NCBI GenBank assembly: GCA_003278925.1
Contig: QCCN01000001.1
Span: 1-64,000, forward strand
Reading direction: 5' to 3'
Source: Prochlorococcus sp. AG-347-L17
Lineage (GTDB): Bacteria > Cyanobacteriota > Cyanobacteriia > PCC-6307 > Cyanobiaceae
DNA: 64,000 bases
Every line of letters starts with the position of its first letter. Position 1 is the stretch's first letter. The notes beneath the pieces are model-generated. The model saw only the letters and a program-made list of their open reading frames with translations. It made no database searches and was not told where the DNA came from. A program made the position numbers and the translations under genes. This document shows, piece by piece, positions 8,275 through 18,185 of this stretch.

Positions 8275-9156
8275 ATGACAAAAAATTTATTTGATAACGA
8301 AAATGCAATTTATATGGGAGCAAAAAGAAGTCCTGAAAATTGCTCAATTGGTATATTTGGAGTTAATTATGACGGGACATGTTCGTTTAAACCAGGAGCA
8401 AGATTTGGTCCAGAAGCAATAAGACAAGTCAGTTCTTGTTTAGAAACATATTGTCCAAAAATAAAAAAAGACTTACAGGAGATTATGTATGTTGATTTTG
8501 GATCAATACTAATTGATAAAAATGACTCAAAATCCGTTATTGAATCGGTTAAATCAGCAATAAATTATTTAATTAGTAAACGCCTCAGTCCTATTATGCT
8601 TGGAGGCGAACACTCTATTACAAGAGGTGCTATTGAAGCATTAGTAAAAAAATATCCAGATTTGATATTGATTCAACTTGATGCTCATGCAGATTTAAGA
8701 GAATCATATATCGGAAATGAACATAGTCATGCTTGTACTATGAAAAGATGCTTAGAAGTGCTACCTAAAAAGAAAATTTTGCAAGTAGGAATTAGAAGTG
8801 GGACTAAGGAAGAATTTGAAATTATGCATAAGAACGACCAATTAGTTAACTTTTGTCCAGGCGGAAATGCATATGAGTTAAAACAAGCTCTTTTACCATA
8901 CGCTAAGTCTCCAATCTATTTAACAATAGATTTAGATTGGTTTGATCCCAGTTTATTATCAGGGACGGGCACTCCAGAACCGGGAGGATTTTTTTGGAAT
9001 GATTTTGAAGAAATACTGAAAACTTTAAAAGACCTTAGAATCGTGGGTTCAGATATTGTGGAATTATCTCCAGAAATTGATAAAAGCGGAGTAAGTAGCA
9101 TAGTTGCAGCCAAAGTACTTAGAAGCTTAATTTTGTCATTAGAAAATATGCAATAA
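8275..9156 (+). CDS. speB: Agmatinase/arginase-family ureohydrolase
   Basis: Ureohydrolases use two manganese ions to release urea from agmatine or arginine. The ligand motifs are present in order: [22 protein letters not shown], and [20 protein letters not shown] near residue 220-240. The 293-residue length fits agmatinase. With speE next door, putrescine formation from agmatine is the likely role, but family members are often misassigned between agmatine, arginine and guanidino substrates, so substrate is inferred from context. It follows speE by one base, and a 49-base gap precedes gcvT. Confidence 0.9.
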   Translation: MTKNLFDNENAIYMGAKRSPENCSIGIFGVNYDGTCSFKPGARFGPEAIRQVSSCLETYCPKIKKDLQEIMYVDFGSILIDKNDSKSVIESVKSAINYLISKRLSPIMLGGEHSITRGAIEALVKKYPDLILIQLDAHADLRESYIGNEHSHACTMKRCLEVLPKKKILQVGIRSGTKEEFEIMHKNDQLVNFCPGGNAYELKQALLPYAKSPIYLTIDLDWFDPSLLSGTGTPEPGGFFWNDFEEILKTLKDLRIVGSDIVELSPEIDKSGVSSIVAAKVLRSLILSLENMQ

Positions 9157-9205
9157 AAAATTTCTAAACTACAGTGTAAAAATACAAAATAAAAATAAAT
9201 ATTTC

Positions 9206-10318
9206 ATGGATTTACTAAAAAGTCCTCTTTATTCAAAATATTTTGAATCCAATGCAAAATTAGTGAATTTTGCAGGTTGGGAAATGCCTATATCATTTTC
9301 AGGATTAATTAAAGAGCATGAATCAGTTAGATCTTCAGCAGGATTATTTGATATTTCTCACATGGGTGTGATTTCTATCAAGGGAATCAATCCAAAGGAT
9401 TATATTCAAAAGCTTTTTCCTACTAATTTATACTCCTTTTCTGAAGGTCAGGGGCTTTATACAGTAATGCTCAATGATAAAGGAGGAATTATAGATGACT
9501 TAATAATTTATGACCTTGGTATACAAGAAAATGACATATCAGAATTATTGTTAATAGTTAATGCAAGTAGATATGAAGAAGATTTTCAGTGGATAAAAAA
9601 TAATTTAAATATGTCTGAAATTTCGATAATAAACTTTAAAAAAGACAAAGTACTTTTAGCACTACAGGGAAAAAACTCATTCGATTTATTTGAAGAATGG
9701 ATTGAATCTTCGATCTCACATATCCCTAACTTTGGATGCGAATATAAAATTTTTGAACATATTTCGCCTAAGGATAAAATTTTCTTTTCAAAGACAGGCT
9801 ATACGGGGGAAAATGGTCTAGAAATACTTTTATCTAATAAAGCAGCAGTTAATTTATGGGATTTCTCAATTTCCAAAAATGTTGCACCTTGTGGTTTAGG
9901 AGCTAGAGATACTCTTAGACTTGAAGCAGGCATGCATCTTTATGGCCAAGACATAAATGAAGAAACTACTCCATATGAAGCAGGATTAGGCTGGCTAGTA
10001 CATCTAGAAAATAATCACGAATTCTTTGGAAGGAGATTTCTTGAAGAGCAGTCAAGATTAGGTATTCAAAAAAAGTTAGTTGGTCTCTCTATAGAGGGTA
10101 AAGCAATAGGAAGAAAAGGTTGCTCAGTTCTTAAAGGTGAAGAAAATATTGGGAGTATAACAAGCGGCAGTTGGTCTCCAACTAAAAAACAACCTATAGC
10201 TTTTGCTTACATCAATACTTCCCATGCCTTAATAAATAATGAAGTTCAAATATTAATAAGAGGCAAAAAAATCAAAGGGGTTATAACAAAAAGAGCGTTT
10301 TATAAAAAAAATTATTAA
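9206..10318 (+). CDS. gcvT: Aminomethyltransferase, glycine cleavage system T protein
   Basis: GcvT takes the aminomethyl group from the H protein, releases ammonia and forms 5,10-methylene-tetrahydrofolate. The 370-residue protein shows the family landmarks: [12 protein letters not shown] near the N-terminus, [23 protein letters not shown], the folate-binding region [11 protein letters not shown], and [20 protein letters not shown] with the conserved aspartate. The C-terminal barrel contains [11 protein letters not shown]. The genes for H and P proteins are not in this window. In photosynthetic bacteria this system supports photorespiratory glycine turnover. No glycine riboswitch fits in the 49-base upstream gap. 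Confidence 0.95.
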   Translation: MDLLKSPLYSKYFESNAKLVNFAGWEMPISFSGLIKEHESVRSSAGLFDISHMGVISIKGINPKDYIQKLFPTNLYSFSEGQGLYTVMLNDKGGIIDDLIIYDLGIQENDISELLLIVNASRYEEDFQWIKNNLNMSEISIINFKKDKVLLALQGKNSFDLFEEWIESSISHIPNFGCEYKIFEHISPKDKIFFSKTGYTGENGLEILLSNKAAVNLWDFSISKNVAPCGLGARDTLRLEAGMHLYGQDINEETTPYEAGLGWLVHLENNHEFFGRRFLEEQSRLGIQKKLVGLSIEGKAIGRKGCSVLKGEENIGSITSGSWSPTKKQPIAFAYINTSHALINNEVQILIRGKKIKGVITKRAFYKKNY

Positions 10319-10373
10319 CTAAATTTACCCTTAAAGAATTATTATAAGTTATTGATAAATAAATCATACTTAG

Positions 10374-12170
10374 ATGAGAAACAAAATTTGCGAAGAACTC
10401 AATAATACAGATATTGGTAAATTAGTTAATTTATGCGGATGGGTAGATAGAAGAAGAGATCATGGTGGTGTAATTTTTATTGATTTAAGAGACCATAGTG
10501 GATTCCTACAAATAACAATTAACCCCGATGATGGTGCAGAACTATTTAAACAGGCAGAAACTCTAAGAAATGAAACAGTAATAATGGTTAGCGGAATTAT
10601 TAACAAAAGGCCAAAAGATTCAATAAATAAAAATTTAAGTACTGGAGAGTTAGAGCTTAAAGTTAAAGATTTACAAATTCTCAACCAAATTAAAAAAAAC
10701 CTACCTTTTCCAGTATCTATACATGATTATGAAAATACAAAAGAGGAACTCAGATTAAAATATAGATACCTTGATTTAAGAAGAGGCAAATTACTAGAAA
10801 ATTTAAAAACAAGACATAAAATTATTAAAGTTGCTAGAGAATTTCTTGATAATTTTGGATTTACAGAAGTAGAGACTCCATTACTTACAAAATCAACTCC
10901 AGAAGGCGCTCGCGATTTTCTTGTTCCTGCTCGTCTTTCGAATGGAGAATTTTTTGCTCTACCTCAATCCCCACAACTATTTAAACAACTTTTAATGGTG
11001 GGAGGCTTAGATAAGTATTATCAAATCGCAAAATGTTTCCGTGATGAAGACTTAAGGGCAGATAGACAGCCAGAGTTTACGCAATTAGATATTGAAATGA
11101 GCTTTATTAGTGAAGAAGAAATAATCTCTTTTAATGAAAGTCTTATAAAAAAAATATGGAAAGAAGTATTAAATATTGATTTTGATAATGCTTTTCCAAG
11201 AATGTCATGGCAAGCAGCAATGGATAATTACGGCACAGATAGACCAGATACAAGATATCAAATGTTATTAAAAGATTTAGGAGAAGTATTAGGTGATATT
11301 GGCTTTAATATTTTCACCAAAGCAATTAAGTCTGGAGGTTCTATAAAATCCATAACAGTCAAAGGAGGTAATTTAAGTATTAGCAACGTAAGAATTAAAC
11401 CCGGAGGTGATATCTTCCAAGTAGCTCAAGATGCAGGAGCTGGTGGTTTGGCCTTTATAAGGGTCAAAGGAGATGAGCTTGAGACTATTGGGGCAATTAA
11501 AAATAATCTAAATGAAGAGCATATAGCTGATATTTTGAGAATCACCGAAGCGCAAGATGGAGACTTAATTCTCTTGGGTGCTGGAGATAAACAAATTGTC
11601 AACCAGTCATTAGATAGAGTGAGACAATACATCGCAAAAGACTTAAATCTCATAGATAAAAGTAAATGGAATTTCTTGTGGGTGACTGATTTCCCGATGT
11701 TTGAGAGAAATGAAGAGGAAAATAGATATGAAGCTTTACATCATCCTTTTTGTTCTCCAAAAAATATTAAATCTAAAGATCCTGAAAACTTACAAAAAGA
11801 AATCGAGGACTCTACAGCAAATGCTTATGACTTAGTTCTTAATGGCTTGGAATTAGGAGGTGGCTCTTTGCGTATTCATAAAGCAAACTTGCAAAGAGAG
11901 GTTTTGAAAACGGTAGGACTTACTGCTAAAGAGATTAATGAAAAATTTGGATTTTTAATAGAAGCCTTAGAAATGGGTGCTCCTCCTCATGGTGGAATAG
12001 CGTTTGGATTAGATCGTATTACCATGCTGATCATAGGTGCAGATTCTATTAGAGAAACAATTGCGTTTCCAAAAAATCAACAAGCAAAATGTCTTCTCAC
12101 AAATGCGCCTTCAAATGTCTCAGAATCACAATTAAAAGAATTAGATATTGAAATAACAATTGATGAATAA
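10374..12170 (+). CDS. aspS: Aspartyl-tRNA synthetase
   Basis: This class II synthetase of the long bacterial type (598 residues) charges tRNA-Asp. The N-terminal OB-fold has [21 protein letters not shown], motif 2 is seen in [19 protein letters not shown], the bacterial GAD insertion lies around residues 300-420, and motif 3 is [14 protein letters not shown]. Whether it also charges tRNA-Asn depends on the presence of GatCAB elsewhere in the genome. It sits in the plus-strand run after gcvT with a 55-base gap. Confidence 0.97.
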   Translation: MRNKICEELNNTDIGKLVNLCGWVDRRRDHGGVIFIDLRDHSGFLQITINPDDGAELFKQAETLRNETVIMVSGIINKRPKDSINKNLSTGELELKVKDLQILNQIKKNLPFPVSIHDYENTKEELRLKYRYLDLRRGKLLENLKTRHKIIKVAREFLDNFGFTEVETPLLTKSTPEGARDFLVPARLSNGEFFALPQSPQLFKQLLMVGGLDKYYQIAKCFRDEDLRADRQPEFTQLDIEMSFISEEEIISFNESLIKKIWKEVLNIDFDNAFPRMSWQAAMDNYGTDRPDTRYQMLLKDLGEVLGDIGFNIFTKAIKSGGSIKSITVKGGNLSISNVRIKPGGDIFQVAQDAGAGGLAFIRVKGDELETIGAIKNNLNEEHIADILRITEAQDGDLILLGAGDKQIVNQSLDRVRQYIAKDLNLIDKSKWNFLWVTDFPMFERNEEENRYEALHHPFCSPKNIKSKDPENLQKEIEDSTANAYDLVLNGLELGGGSLRIHKANLQREVLKTVGLTAKEINEKFGFLIEALEMGAPPHGGIAFGLDRITMLIIGADSIRETIAFPKNQQAKCLLTNAPSNVSESQLKELDIEITIDE

Positions 12171-12214
12171 GAATATATATGGATGTTCTAAAAGTTTTTT
12201 GTTTAAATAAAATA

Positions 12215-12222
12215 TAAGGAGG
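12215..12222 (+). promoter_or_regulatory. Displaced perfect Shine-Dalgarno sequence upstream of pyrG
   Basis: TAAGGAGG is a full match to the anti-SD sequence but ends 23 bases before the pyrG ATG at 12246, much too far for normal initiation. An in-frame upstream stop rules out a longer PyrG. Only a minimal frame, GTG CTT AAT TAA, lies close to it. Confidence 0.4.
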
Positions 12223-12245
12223 CAGTGCTTAATTAAAAATATTTA

Positions 12246-13856
12246 ATGTCAAAATTTGTTTTTGTCACCGGAGGAGTAGTTTCTAGCATTGGCAAAGGAA
12301 TTGTAGCTGCAAGCCTAGGAAGATTATTAAAGTCTAGAGGATATAGTGTTTCAATATTAAAACTAGATCCATATCTAAATGTTGATCCAGGCACAATGAG
12401 CCCCTTTCAACATGGAGAAGTATTTGTAACCGAAGATGGGGCTGAAACCGATCTAGATTTAGGTCACTACGAAAGATTTACTGATACAGCAATGACTAGG
12501 TTGAATAGTGTAACAACGGGATCTATTTATCAAGCAGTTATCAATAAAGAAAGAAGAGGTAATTATAATGGTGGGACTGTGCAAGTAATACCTCACATAA
12601 CGGGAGAAATTAGAGAAAGGATTCATAGAGTAGCCGCTAACAGTAATGCAGATATTATTATTACTGAAATTGGTGGAACAGTTGGTGATATTGAATCTCT
12701 TCCTTTTTTAGAGGCAATAAGAGAATTCAAAAATGATGTCAATAGGAACGATGTTGCATACATACACGTAACATTACTTCCTTACATCAAAACCTCTGGC
12801 GAAATAAAAACTAAACCAACACAACATTCAGTGAAAGAATTAAGATCAATTGGAATTCAGCCAGATTTACTTGTATGCCGAAGTGATAAATCTATCAATG
12901 AAGCTCTTAAAAAAAAGCTGAGTGGTTTTTGCGGTGTAAGTATCAACTCTGTAATTGAAGCTTTAGACGCAGACAGTATTTATTCTGTACCTCTTTCTTT
13001 AAAAAAAGAAGGTTTATGCAAAGAAACCCTGAAGTATTTAGACCTTGAAGATAAAAAATGTGATTTGAAAAATTGGGAACAACTAATACACAACCTAAGA
13101 AATCCTGGAGATCCAATAAAAGTTGCCCTTGTAGGCAAATATATTGAACTTGGAGATGCATATTTATCCGTTGTTGAAGCTTTAAGACATGCATGCATTG
13201 AACAAAAGGCTTTATTAGATTTACATTGGGTAAGTGCTGAAATGATAGAAAAAAATTCAGCAGAAACTTACTTAAATGAAGTTCATGCAATTGTCGTACC
13301 CGGGGGATTTGGCAATAGAGGAGTCAATGGAAAAATTTCGGCTATAAAATTCGCAAGAGAAAATAAAATTCCTTTTTTAGGTTTGTGCCTTGGTATGCAA
13401 TGTGCAGTTATTGAATGGGCCAGGAATGTAGCTAAACTTCCAGATGCATCTAGTTCAGAACTAGACCCAAACACTCCAAATCCAGTGATACATTTATTAC
13501 CAGAACAGGAAGATGTAGTTGATTTAGGTGGGACAATGAGACTTGGAGTTTATCCATGTAGATTGACAAAAAATACAACTGGAAAAAACTTATATGATGA
13601 GGATGTTATTTATGAGAGACATCGACATAGATACGAATTTAATAATTACTACAAACAAAGTTTTTTAGATTCTGGATACAAAATTAGTGGCACATCACCA
13701 GATGGCAGATTAGTTGAGTTAATTGAGTTAGAAAATCATCCATACTTCTTAGCCTGTCAATATCATCCTGAGTTTTTATCACGACCTGGCAAACCTCATC
13801 CTTTATTTAAAGGATTAATAAAAGCCTCTCAAGATAAGTTAACTCAATCAAATTAA
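12246..13856 (+). CDS. pyrG: CTP synthase
   Basis: PyrG aminates UTP to CTP using glutamine and ATP. The synthetase half begins [29 protein letters not shown] with its P-loop-like motif, followed by [22 protein letters not shown]. The glutamine amidotransferase half has [10 protein letters not shown], the nucleophile cysteine in FLGLCLGMQ, and the His-Glu pair in CQYHPEF. Length, 536 residues, is standard. It lies in the plus-strand run, 75 bases after aspS. Its leader carries an isolated perfect SD site that is too distant from the ATG. Confidence 0.97.
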   Translation: MSKFVFVTGGVVSSIGKGIVAASLGRLLKSRGYSVSILKLDPYLNVDPGTMSPFQHGEVFVTEDGAETDLDLGHYERFTDTAMTRLNSVTTGSIYQAVINKERRGNYNGGTVQVIPHITGEIRERIHRVAANSNADIIITEIGGTVGDIESLPFLEAIREFKNDVNRNDVAYIHVTLLPYIKTSGEIKTKPTQHSVKELRSIGIQPDLLVCRSDKSINEALKKKLSGFCGVSINSVIEALDADSIYSVPLSLKKEGLCKETLKYLDLEDKKCDLKNWEQLIHNLRNPGDPIKVALVGKYIELGDAYLSVVEALRHACIEQKALLDLHWVSAEMIEKNSAETYLNEVHAIVVPGGFGNRGVNGKISAIKFARENKIPFLGLCLGMQCAVIEWARNVAKLPDASSSELDPNTPNPVIHLLPEQEDVVDLGGTMRLGVYPCRLTKNTTGKNLYDEDVIYERHRHRYEFNNYYKQSFLDSGYKISGTSPDGRLVELIELENHPYFLACQYHPEFLSRPGKPHPLFKGLIKASQDKLTQSN

Positions 13857-13874
13857 TATTCTTTATTTTTTTGA

Positions 13875-14552
13875 ATGAAAATGACAAATTTTTTACCCTT
13901 AGTCGAACAATTTCATTCATTACAAGGTGAAGGTTATCACGCTGGAAAAAGTGCTTTTTTTGTAAGATTAGCCGGATGTAAAGTTGGATGTTCGTGGTGC
14001 GATACCAAGAATTCATGGGACGAAAAAAAACACCCTTCTATATCAATTGAAAAAATAATAGATCGCATAAAAATTGCCAGAAAAAAAGGAGCATCTTTTT
14101 GCGTTATTACAGGAGGAGAACCTTTACAACATAACTTGGATAATTTTTGCAAAGCCATAAAAAAAATGACGATGGGAGAAGAACAAAAGCCAATGAAGAT
14201 TCATATTGAGACAAGTGGAGTTAATTCGATATCAGGAAGCTATGACTGGATTACTTTATCTCCTAAAAGACACTCACCTCCAAAAAATTATTTTTTAAAA
14301 AACTGTAATGAAATCAAAATAATCATAAATGAAATAGAAGATATTGAATTTGCTATTCAAATAAAAAATGAAACTTTAAAACAATATCAACTCTCTAAAA
14401 GCGAAGATGGCTTAAAAAAAGAAGATAAAATTTTTTATTTACAGCCAGCATGGAACAATGCAAATGGTTTTTCTCTTGCTATTGATTTCGTAAAAAATAA
14501 CCCCGATTGGAAATTGAGCCTTCAAACTCACAAATACTTAAAAATCAATTGA
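13875..14552 (+). CDS. queE: 7-carboxy-7-deazaguanine synthase (radical SAM)
   Basis: QueE makes the 7-deazaguanine core for queuosine and related bases. The iron-sulfur motif is CKVGCSWC (CxxxCxxC), followed by DTKNSW, which is characteristic of QueE. The N-terminal LVEQFHSLQGEGYHAGK segment and the SAM-binding VITGGEPLQH are typical. Length is 225 residues. The start could be ATG 13875 or ATG 13881, two codons later. It sits six bases before queC, so the two pathway steps are paired; a third pathway gene, queG, lies near 57 kb. Confidence 0.93.
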   Translation: MKMTNFLPLVEQFHSLQGEGYHAGKSAFFVRLAGCKVGCSWCDTKNSWDEKKHPSISIEKIIDRIKIARKKGASFCVITGGEPLQHNLDNFCKAIKKMTMGEEQKPMKIHIETSGVNSISGSYDWITLSPKRHSPPKNYFLKNCNEIKIIINEIEDIEFAIQIKNETLKQYQLSKSEDGLKKEDKIFYLQPAWNNANGFSLAIDFVKNNPDWKLSLQTHKYLKIN

Positions 14553-14558
14553 AATGAT

Positions 14559-15233
14559 ATGACTTTTAAAAATAAATCGATAGTAGTTTTATTATCTGGA
14601 GGTTTAGATTCTTCTACAGTTACTGGTATCGCCAAAAAATCCGAAGCTAAAATTTTTGGCCTTTCTTTTGACTACGGTCAACGCCATAAAAAAGAATTAA
14701 ATTCTGCATCAATAATTGCAAAACACTTTGATATCGAAGAATTTAAAATAATTAAGCTTGACTTATCTTTATGGGGAGGGTCGTCATTAACTGATACTCA
14801 AAAAAATATTCCAATAGAAGGTGTACAAACTAATAAAATTCCTAATACTTATGTGCCTGGGAGAAATACTATATTTATTTCCGTTGCACTAAGTTATGCC
14901 GAAGCAATAGATGCTGATTTTATAGGATTGGGAGTTAATGCACTAGATTATTCTGGTTATCCAGATTGCAGACCTGACTACATTAAAAAATTTCAAGAAT
15001 TAGCAGATTTAGCCAATAAAAGAGGAAGAGAAAATAATCCAATAAAACTTTGGACACCACTATTAGATTTAAATAAAGAGGAAATTATTAAATTAGCTTT
15101 TGATAATCATGTCCCTTTAGATAAAACATGGAGTTGTTATTCGGGCAATTCAAGACCATGCGGTAAGTGTGATAGCTGCAGAATTAGAAATGCCGCTTAT
15201 GAAAAATGGCTTAATAACAATAATAAAAAATGA
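14559..15233 (+). CDS. queC: 7-cyano-7-deazaguanine (preQ0) synthase
   Basis: QueC converts 7-carboxy-7-deazaguanine to preQ0 with ATP and ammonia. The PP-loop is VVLLSGGLDSSTV at the N-terminus, FGLSFDYGQRHKKEL follows, and the C-terminal zinc site is SCYSGNSRPCGKCDSC with four cysteines. Length is 224 residues, as expected. It follows queE by six bases and overlaps the chorismate-binding gene by four bases (ATGA), so it is part of a tightly coupled unit. Confidence 0.95.
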   Translation: MTFKNKSIVVLLSGGLDSSTVTGIAKKSEAKIFGLSFDYGQRHKKELNSASIIAKHFDIEEFKIIKLDLSLWGGSSLTDTQKNIPIEGVQTNKIPNTYVPGRNTIFISVALSYAEAIDADFIGLGVNALDYSGYPDCRPDYIKKFQELADLANKRGRENNPIKLWTPLLDLNKEEIIKLAFDNHVPLDKTWSCYSGNSRPCGKCDSCRIRNAAYEKWLNNNNKK

Positions 15234-16543
15234 AAATAAAAAAAATAATTCTAGAAAAATGGATAGATCCAGCATTGATTACGCATCATCTAACAAAAAA
15301 ATTCGGAGATAAAGGATTAGCTTGGCTAGACAGTGATGGCAAAGAAAATGGGGAATGGTCAATAATAGGAATTAAACCTAAAAAAATAATCCAATCAAGA
15401 AATATCAACAACTTAGACGAAACTAATAATCCATTTAACAACTTAAAAAATATTGAAAAAGGATTTTGGATCGGATGGTTAAGTTATGAAGCTGGAGTAT
15501 TCATAGAACCCAAAAACCCATGGCGAGAATCTAATATGGCAACTTTATGGATTGCATCATATGATCCAATCATTAAATGTAATCTAATAAAAAAAGAAAT
15601 AATTATCGAAGGCACTAACTCATCTGAACTGAAGAATTATAAAAACATAATCAATAATATTAAAAATATTGAAGAAAAAATTATTAAAACAAATTTGAAT
15701 TTTGATTTTTCAAAAATCAATTTGGACGAAATGGCTGAAAAATTTCAGAAAAATATTCTAAAATTGAAAAAATTAATTTCCTTAGGGGATATATTTCAAG
15801 CAAACCTAACAACTAAATGCGAAATTGAATCTTCCAAACACTATAATCCTCTAGATATTTATTTGAAAATAAGAAGGAAATTAAGAGCTCCCTTTGGAGG
15901 AATAATAATAAATGATGATAATTATAAAGAGGCTGTATTATCTACCTCGCCAGAAAGATTTATAAAAATAGATAATAAAAATTTTGTAGAATCTAGACCA
16001 ATCAAAGGAACTAGATCCAGAGATAAGGATTTAAATCAAGACGCACTTAATGCTATCGATTTAATAACGAACGAAAAAGATAGAGCAGAAAATATTATGA
16101 TTGTTGACCTAATAAGAAATGATTTAAGTAAAGTTTGCGAAACAGGAAGTATTATGGTGCCAGAAATATTAAAGCTTGAAAGTTTCTTAAAAGTTCATCA
16201 TTTAACTTCAGTAATCAGAGGCAAATTAAAAAAAGACAAAAACTGGATTGATTTACTAAAAGCTTGTTGGCCTGGGGGCTCTATAACTGGAGCACCTAAA
16301 TTAAGATCATGCCAGAGACTTTTTGAATTAGAAGAATATGAACGTGGACCATACTGTGGCTCATTTTTAAAGCTTGACTGGAATGGAGAGTTTGACAGCA
16401 ATATACTAATAAGATCATTTTTAATTAAAGACAAAAAAATCAATATATATGCTGGTTGCGGAATAGTTATTGACTCAAACCCTGAAGAGGAAACTAATGA
16501 ACTAAAGTGGAAACTTTTACCGTTAATTGATTCACTCAAATGA
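15230..16543 (+). CDS. pabB: Aminodeoxychorismate synthase component I (PabB-like chorismate-binding enzyme)
   Basis: This 437-residue chorismate-binding protein has the anthranilate/ADC synthase I core: SLGDIFQANLT, SRPIKGTRSRD, ENIMIVDLIRNDLSKVCETGS, VHHLTSVIRG, and GGSITGAPKLRSCQ with the catalytic region. PIKGT with a lysine before GT is the PabB type, whereas anthranilate synthase TrpE usually has an alanine there. The adjacent pabC-like gene, overlapping by four bases, also supports a role in para-aminobenzoate for folate. The glutamine amidotransferase partner is not in the window. Confidence 0.88.
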   Translation: MKIKKIILEKWIDPALITHHLTKKFGDKGLAWLDSDGKENGEWSIIGIKPKKIIQSRNINNLDETNNPFNNLKNIEKGFWIGWLSYEAGVFIEPKNPWRESNMATLWIASYDPIIKCNLIKKEIIIEGTNSSELKNYKNIINNIKNIEEKIIKTNLNFDFSKINLDEMAEKFQKNILKLKKLISLGDIFQANLTTKCEIESSKHYNPLDIYLKIRRKLRAPFGGIIINDDNYKEAVLSTSPERFIKIDNKNFVESRPIKGTRSRDKDLNQDALNAIDLITNEKDRAENIMIVDLIRNDLSKVCETGSIMVPEILKLESFLKVHHLTSVIRGKLKKDKNWIDLLKACWPGGSITGAPKLRSCQRLFELEEYERGPYCGSFLKLDWNGEFDSNILIRSFLIKDKKINIYAGCGIVIDSNPEEETNELKWKLLPLIDSLK

Positions 16544-17367
16544 TTGAAACATTAGGCTGGCACAAGGATCAATGGTTGGATATTGAAAGAATATTTATTG
16601 CTGCTAATAATAGAGGATTAAAATTTGCTGATGGTATATTTGAGACCATTTTGATAAAAGAAAACAAACCTATTCTTTTTGATGAACATCTGAAAAGGTT
16701 AGAAAAAAGTAGCAAGATTTTAAATATTAATCTCAAAATAAATAAATTAACTTTGAGACAACTTATTCACGATGGAATTAGAAAGTTATCGCTTAAAAAT
16801 GATCAATTTGCTTCAGTTAGAATAAATTATAGTCGAGGAACTAATGAAGGTCGAACCCTAACAATTGATAGCACTTCAGAGACAAAAGATTTGGATAATA
16901 TATGGCTTGAGTTCTATAGAATCAAACCAAACTTTAAACCAATAAGTGTTTGCATTAGTCAAACAGAAAAAATAAATGAATTCAGTCTTATAAGTAAATG
17001 CAAAACATTTTCATATAATCAGGCAATACAAGTTTTGACAGAAGCTAATGAAAAATCATTTGATGATTCTATCCTTTTGAATACGTCAGGTGAACTTTGT
17101 TGTGGAAGTACATTTAATCTTCTAATTAAACGAAATAATCAATGGATAACTCCTAGAAAAGAGAGCGGCTGTTTAGAGGGGATTATGATTTCTAAAGCTT
17201 TAAAATTGAAAATTGTAAAAGAAGAATTAATTCCTCCAAAATTTCAAAATGATGACATAATAATTGCGATTAATAGCTTATCTTGCAGACAAATTAATCA
17301 AGTTAATGATTTAAAGCTTAAACCTAAATTCGACCCAATTTATTTTTGGGATTTATTATATAGTTGA
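16540..17367 (+). CDS. pabC: Aminodeoxychorismate lyase-like PLP enzyme (class IV aminotransferase)
   Basis: The 275-residue protein belongs to the fold type IV PLP enzymes. It shows RGLKFADGIFETI near residue 25, a KTFSYNQAI segment with the likely PLP lysine, DDSILLNTSGELCCGSTFNLL and a GCLEGIM motif late in the chain. Members include ADC lyase, branched-chain aminotransferase and D-amino acid transaminase. The four-base overlap with pabB points to ADC lyase, which forms para-aminobenzoate. Its 3' end overlaps the convergent cobA by 28 bases. Confidence 0.82.
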   Translation: MIETLGWHKDQWLDIERIFIAANNRGLKFADGIFETILIKENKPILFDEHLKRLEKSSKILNINLKINKLTLRQLIHDGIRKLSLKNDQFASVRINYSRGTNEGRTLTIDSTSETKDLDNIWLEFYRIKPNFKPISVCISQTEKINEFSLISKCKTFSYNQAIQVLTEANEKSFDDSILLNTSGELCCGSTFNLLIKRNNQWITPRKESGCLEGIMISKALKLKIVKEELIPPKFQNDDIIIAINSLSCRQINQVNDLKLKPKFDPIYFWDLLYS

Positions 17368-18155
17368 ACTTTATTAATATCTGGTAAAAATACATCAGAA
17401 ACTTTAGTTATATTATTATTAGCCTTAAATTCAACAATTTTTCCAATAATGATAATTGATGGAGCTAAAAATTCTTTATCTTTGATTTTAGCTGGAAGAT
17501 TATCTAATTTCTCAATCAAACATTTTTGATTTTTTAAAGTTGCTTCTTGAATCACAGCGCATTTAGTATTCTTATCTAAACCACCTAAAAGTAATTCTTC
17601 CACAATATATTCAATATTTTTTATACCCATAAAAATTACTAAACTATCTGATGATTTAGCTAAATCTCTCCAATTCACTGTATTTTTTTCCTTATCTACA
17701 CGCTCATGTCCAGTGACGAAAGTTACTGAACTAGCAGCATCTCTATGGGTTAGTGGAATACCAAAATATGTGGGGGCAGCTATCCCAGAAGTAATACCAG
17801 GAACGATTTCAACTGAAATTCCATTTTTTTCTAAAATCGATACCTCTTCACCACCTCTAGAAAAAATGAATGGATCTCCCCCTTTAAGCCTTACGACATT
17901 TTTGCCTTCTTTTGCCAATTGCAAAATAAGATCATTAGTTTCAGCCTGAGGTACAGAACACTTCCCAGCTCTTTTGCCTACATGGAAAATTTCTGTATTT
18001 TTTCCTGCCTCTTTTGTTATTTCATCCGGGATTAAAGCATCATGAACTAATGCATCACAGTTTTTTATTAGACGTAAAGCTTTAAGAGTCAAAAGCTCAG
18101 GGTCACCAGGACCTGCTCCAACTAAATAAACAATGCCGGGCACATTAATCTCCAT
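17340..18155 (-). CDS. cobA: Uroporphyrinogen-III C-methyltransferase
   Basis: The enzyme methylates uroporphyrinogen III at C2 and C7 to precorrin-2, the entry to cobalamin and siroheme. The tetrapyrrole methylase motifs are VYLVGAGPGDPELLTLKA at the N-terminus, VRLKGGDPFIFSRGGEE, and VPGITSGIAAPTYFGIPLTHR. Length is 271 residues from ATG 18155, the size of a stand-alone SUMT without a CysG dehydrogenase domain. An in-frame TTG at 18161 is less likely. Only 30 bases separate its start from the divergent transporter start, and its 3' end overlaps pabC by 28 bases. Confidence 0.94.
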   Translation of the reverse strand: MEINVPGIVYLVGAGPGDPELLTLKALRLIKNCDALVHDALIPDEITKEAGKNTEIFHVGKRAGKCSVPQAETNDLILQLAKEGKNVVRLKGGDPFIFSRGGEEVSILEKNGISVEIVPGITSGIAAPTYFGIPLTHRDAASSVTFVTGHERVDKEKNTVNWRDLAKSSDSLVIFMGIKNIEYIVEELLLGGLDKNTKCAVIQEATLKNQKCLIEKLDNLPAKIKDKEFLAPSIIIIGKIVEFKANNNITKVSDVFLPDINKVQLYNKSQK

Positions 18156-18185
18156 TAACAAGTATGGTAGTAAAAGTTAATCGCA

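Noticed and set aside
9157-9205. Glycine riboswitch upstream of gcvT
   Set aside because: The gap is only 49 bases and AT-rich, with no conserved aptamer sequence.
12943-13290. A 115-codon frame antisense to pyrG
   Set aside because: Lies wholly within the conserved pyrG coding sequence, is leucine- and glutamine-rich from reversed codons, and has no independent support.
16198-16539. A 113-codon frame antisense to pabB
   Set aside because: Fully inside conserved chorismate-binding motifs; no start site or composition support.
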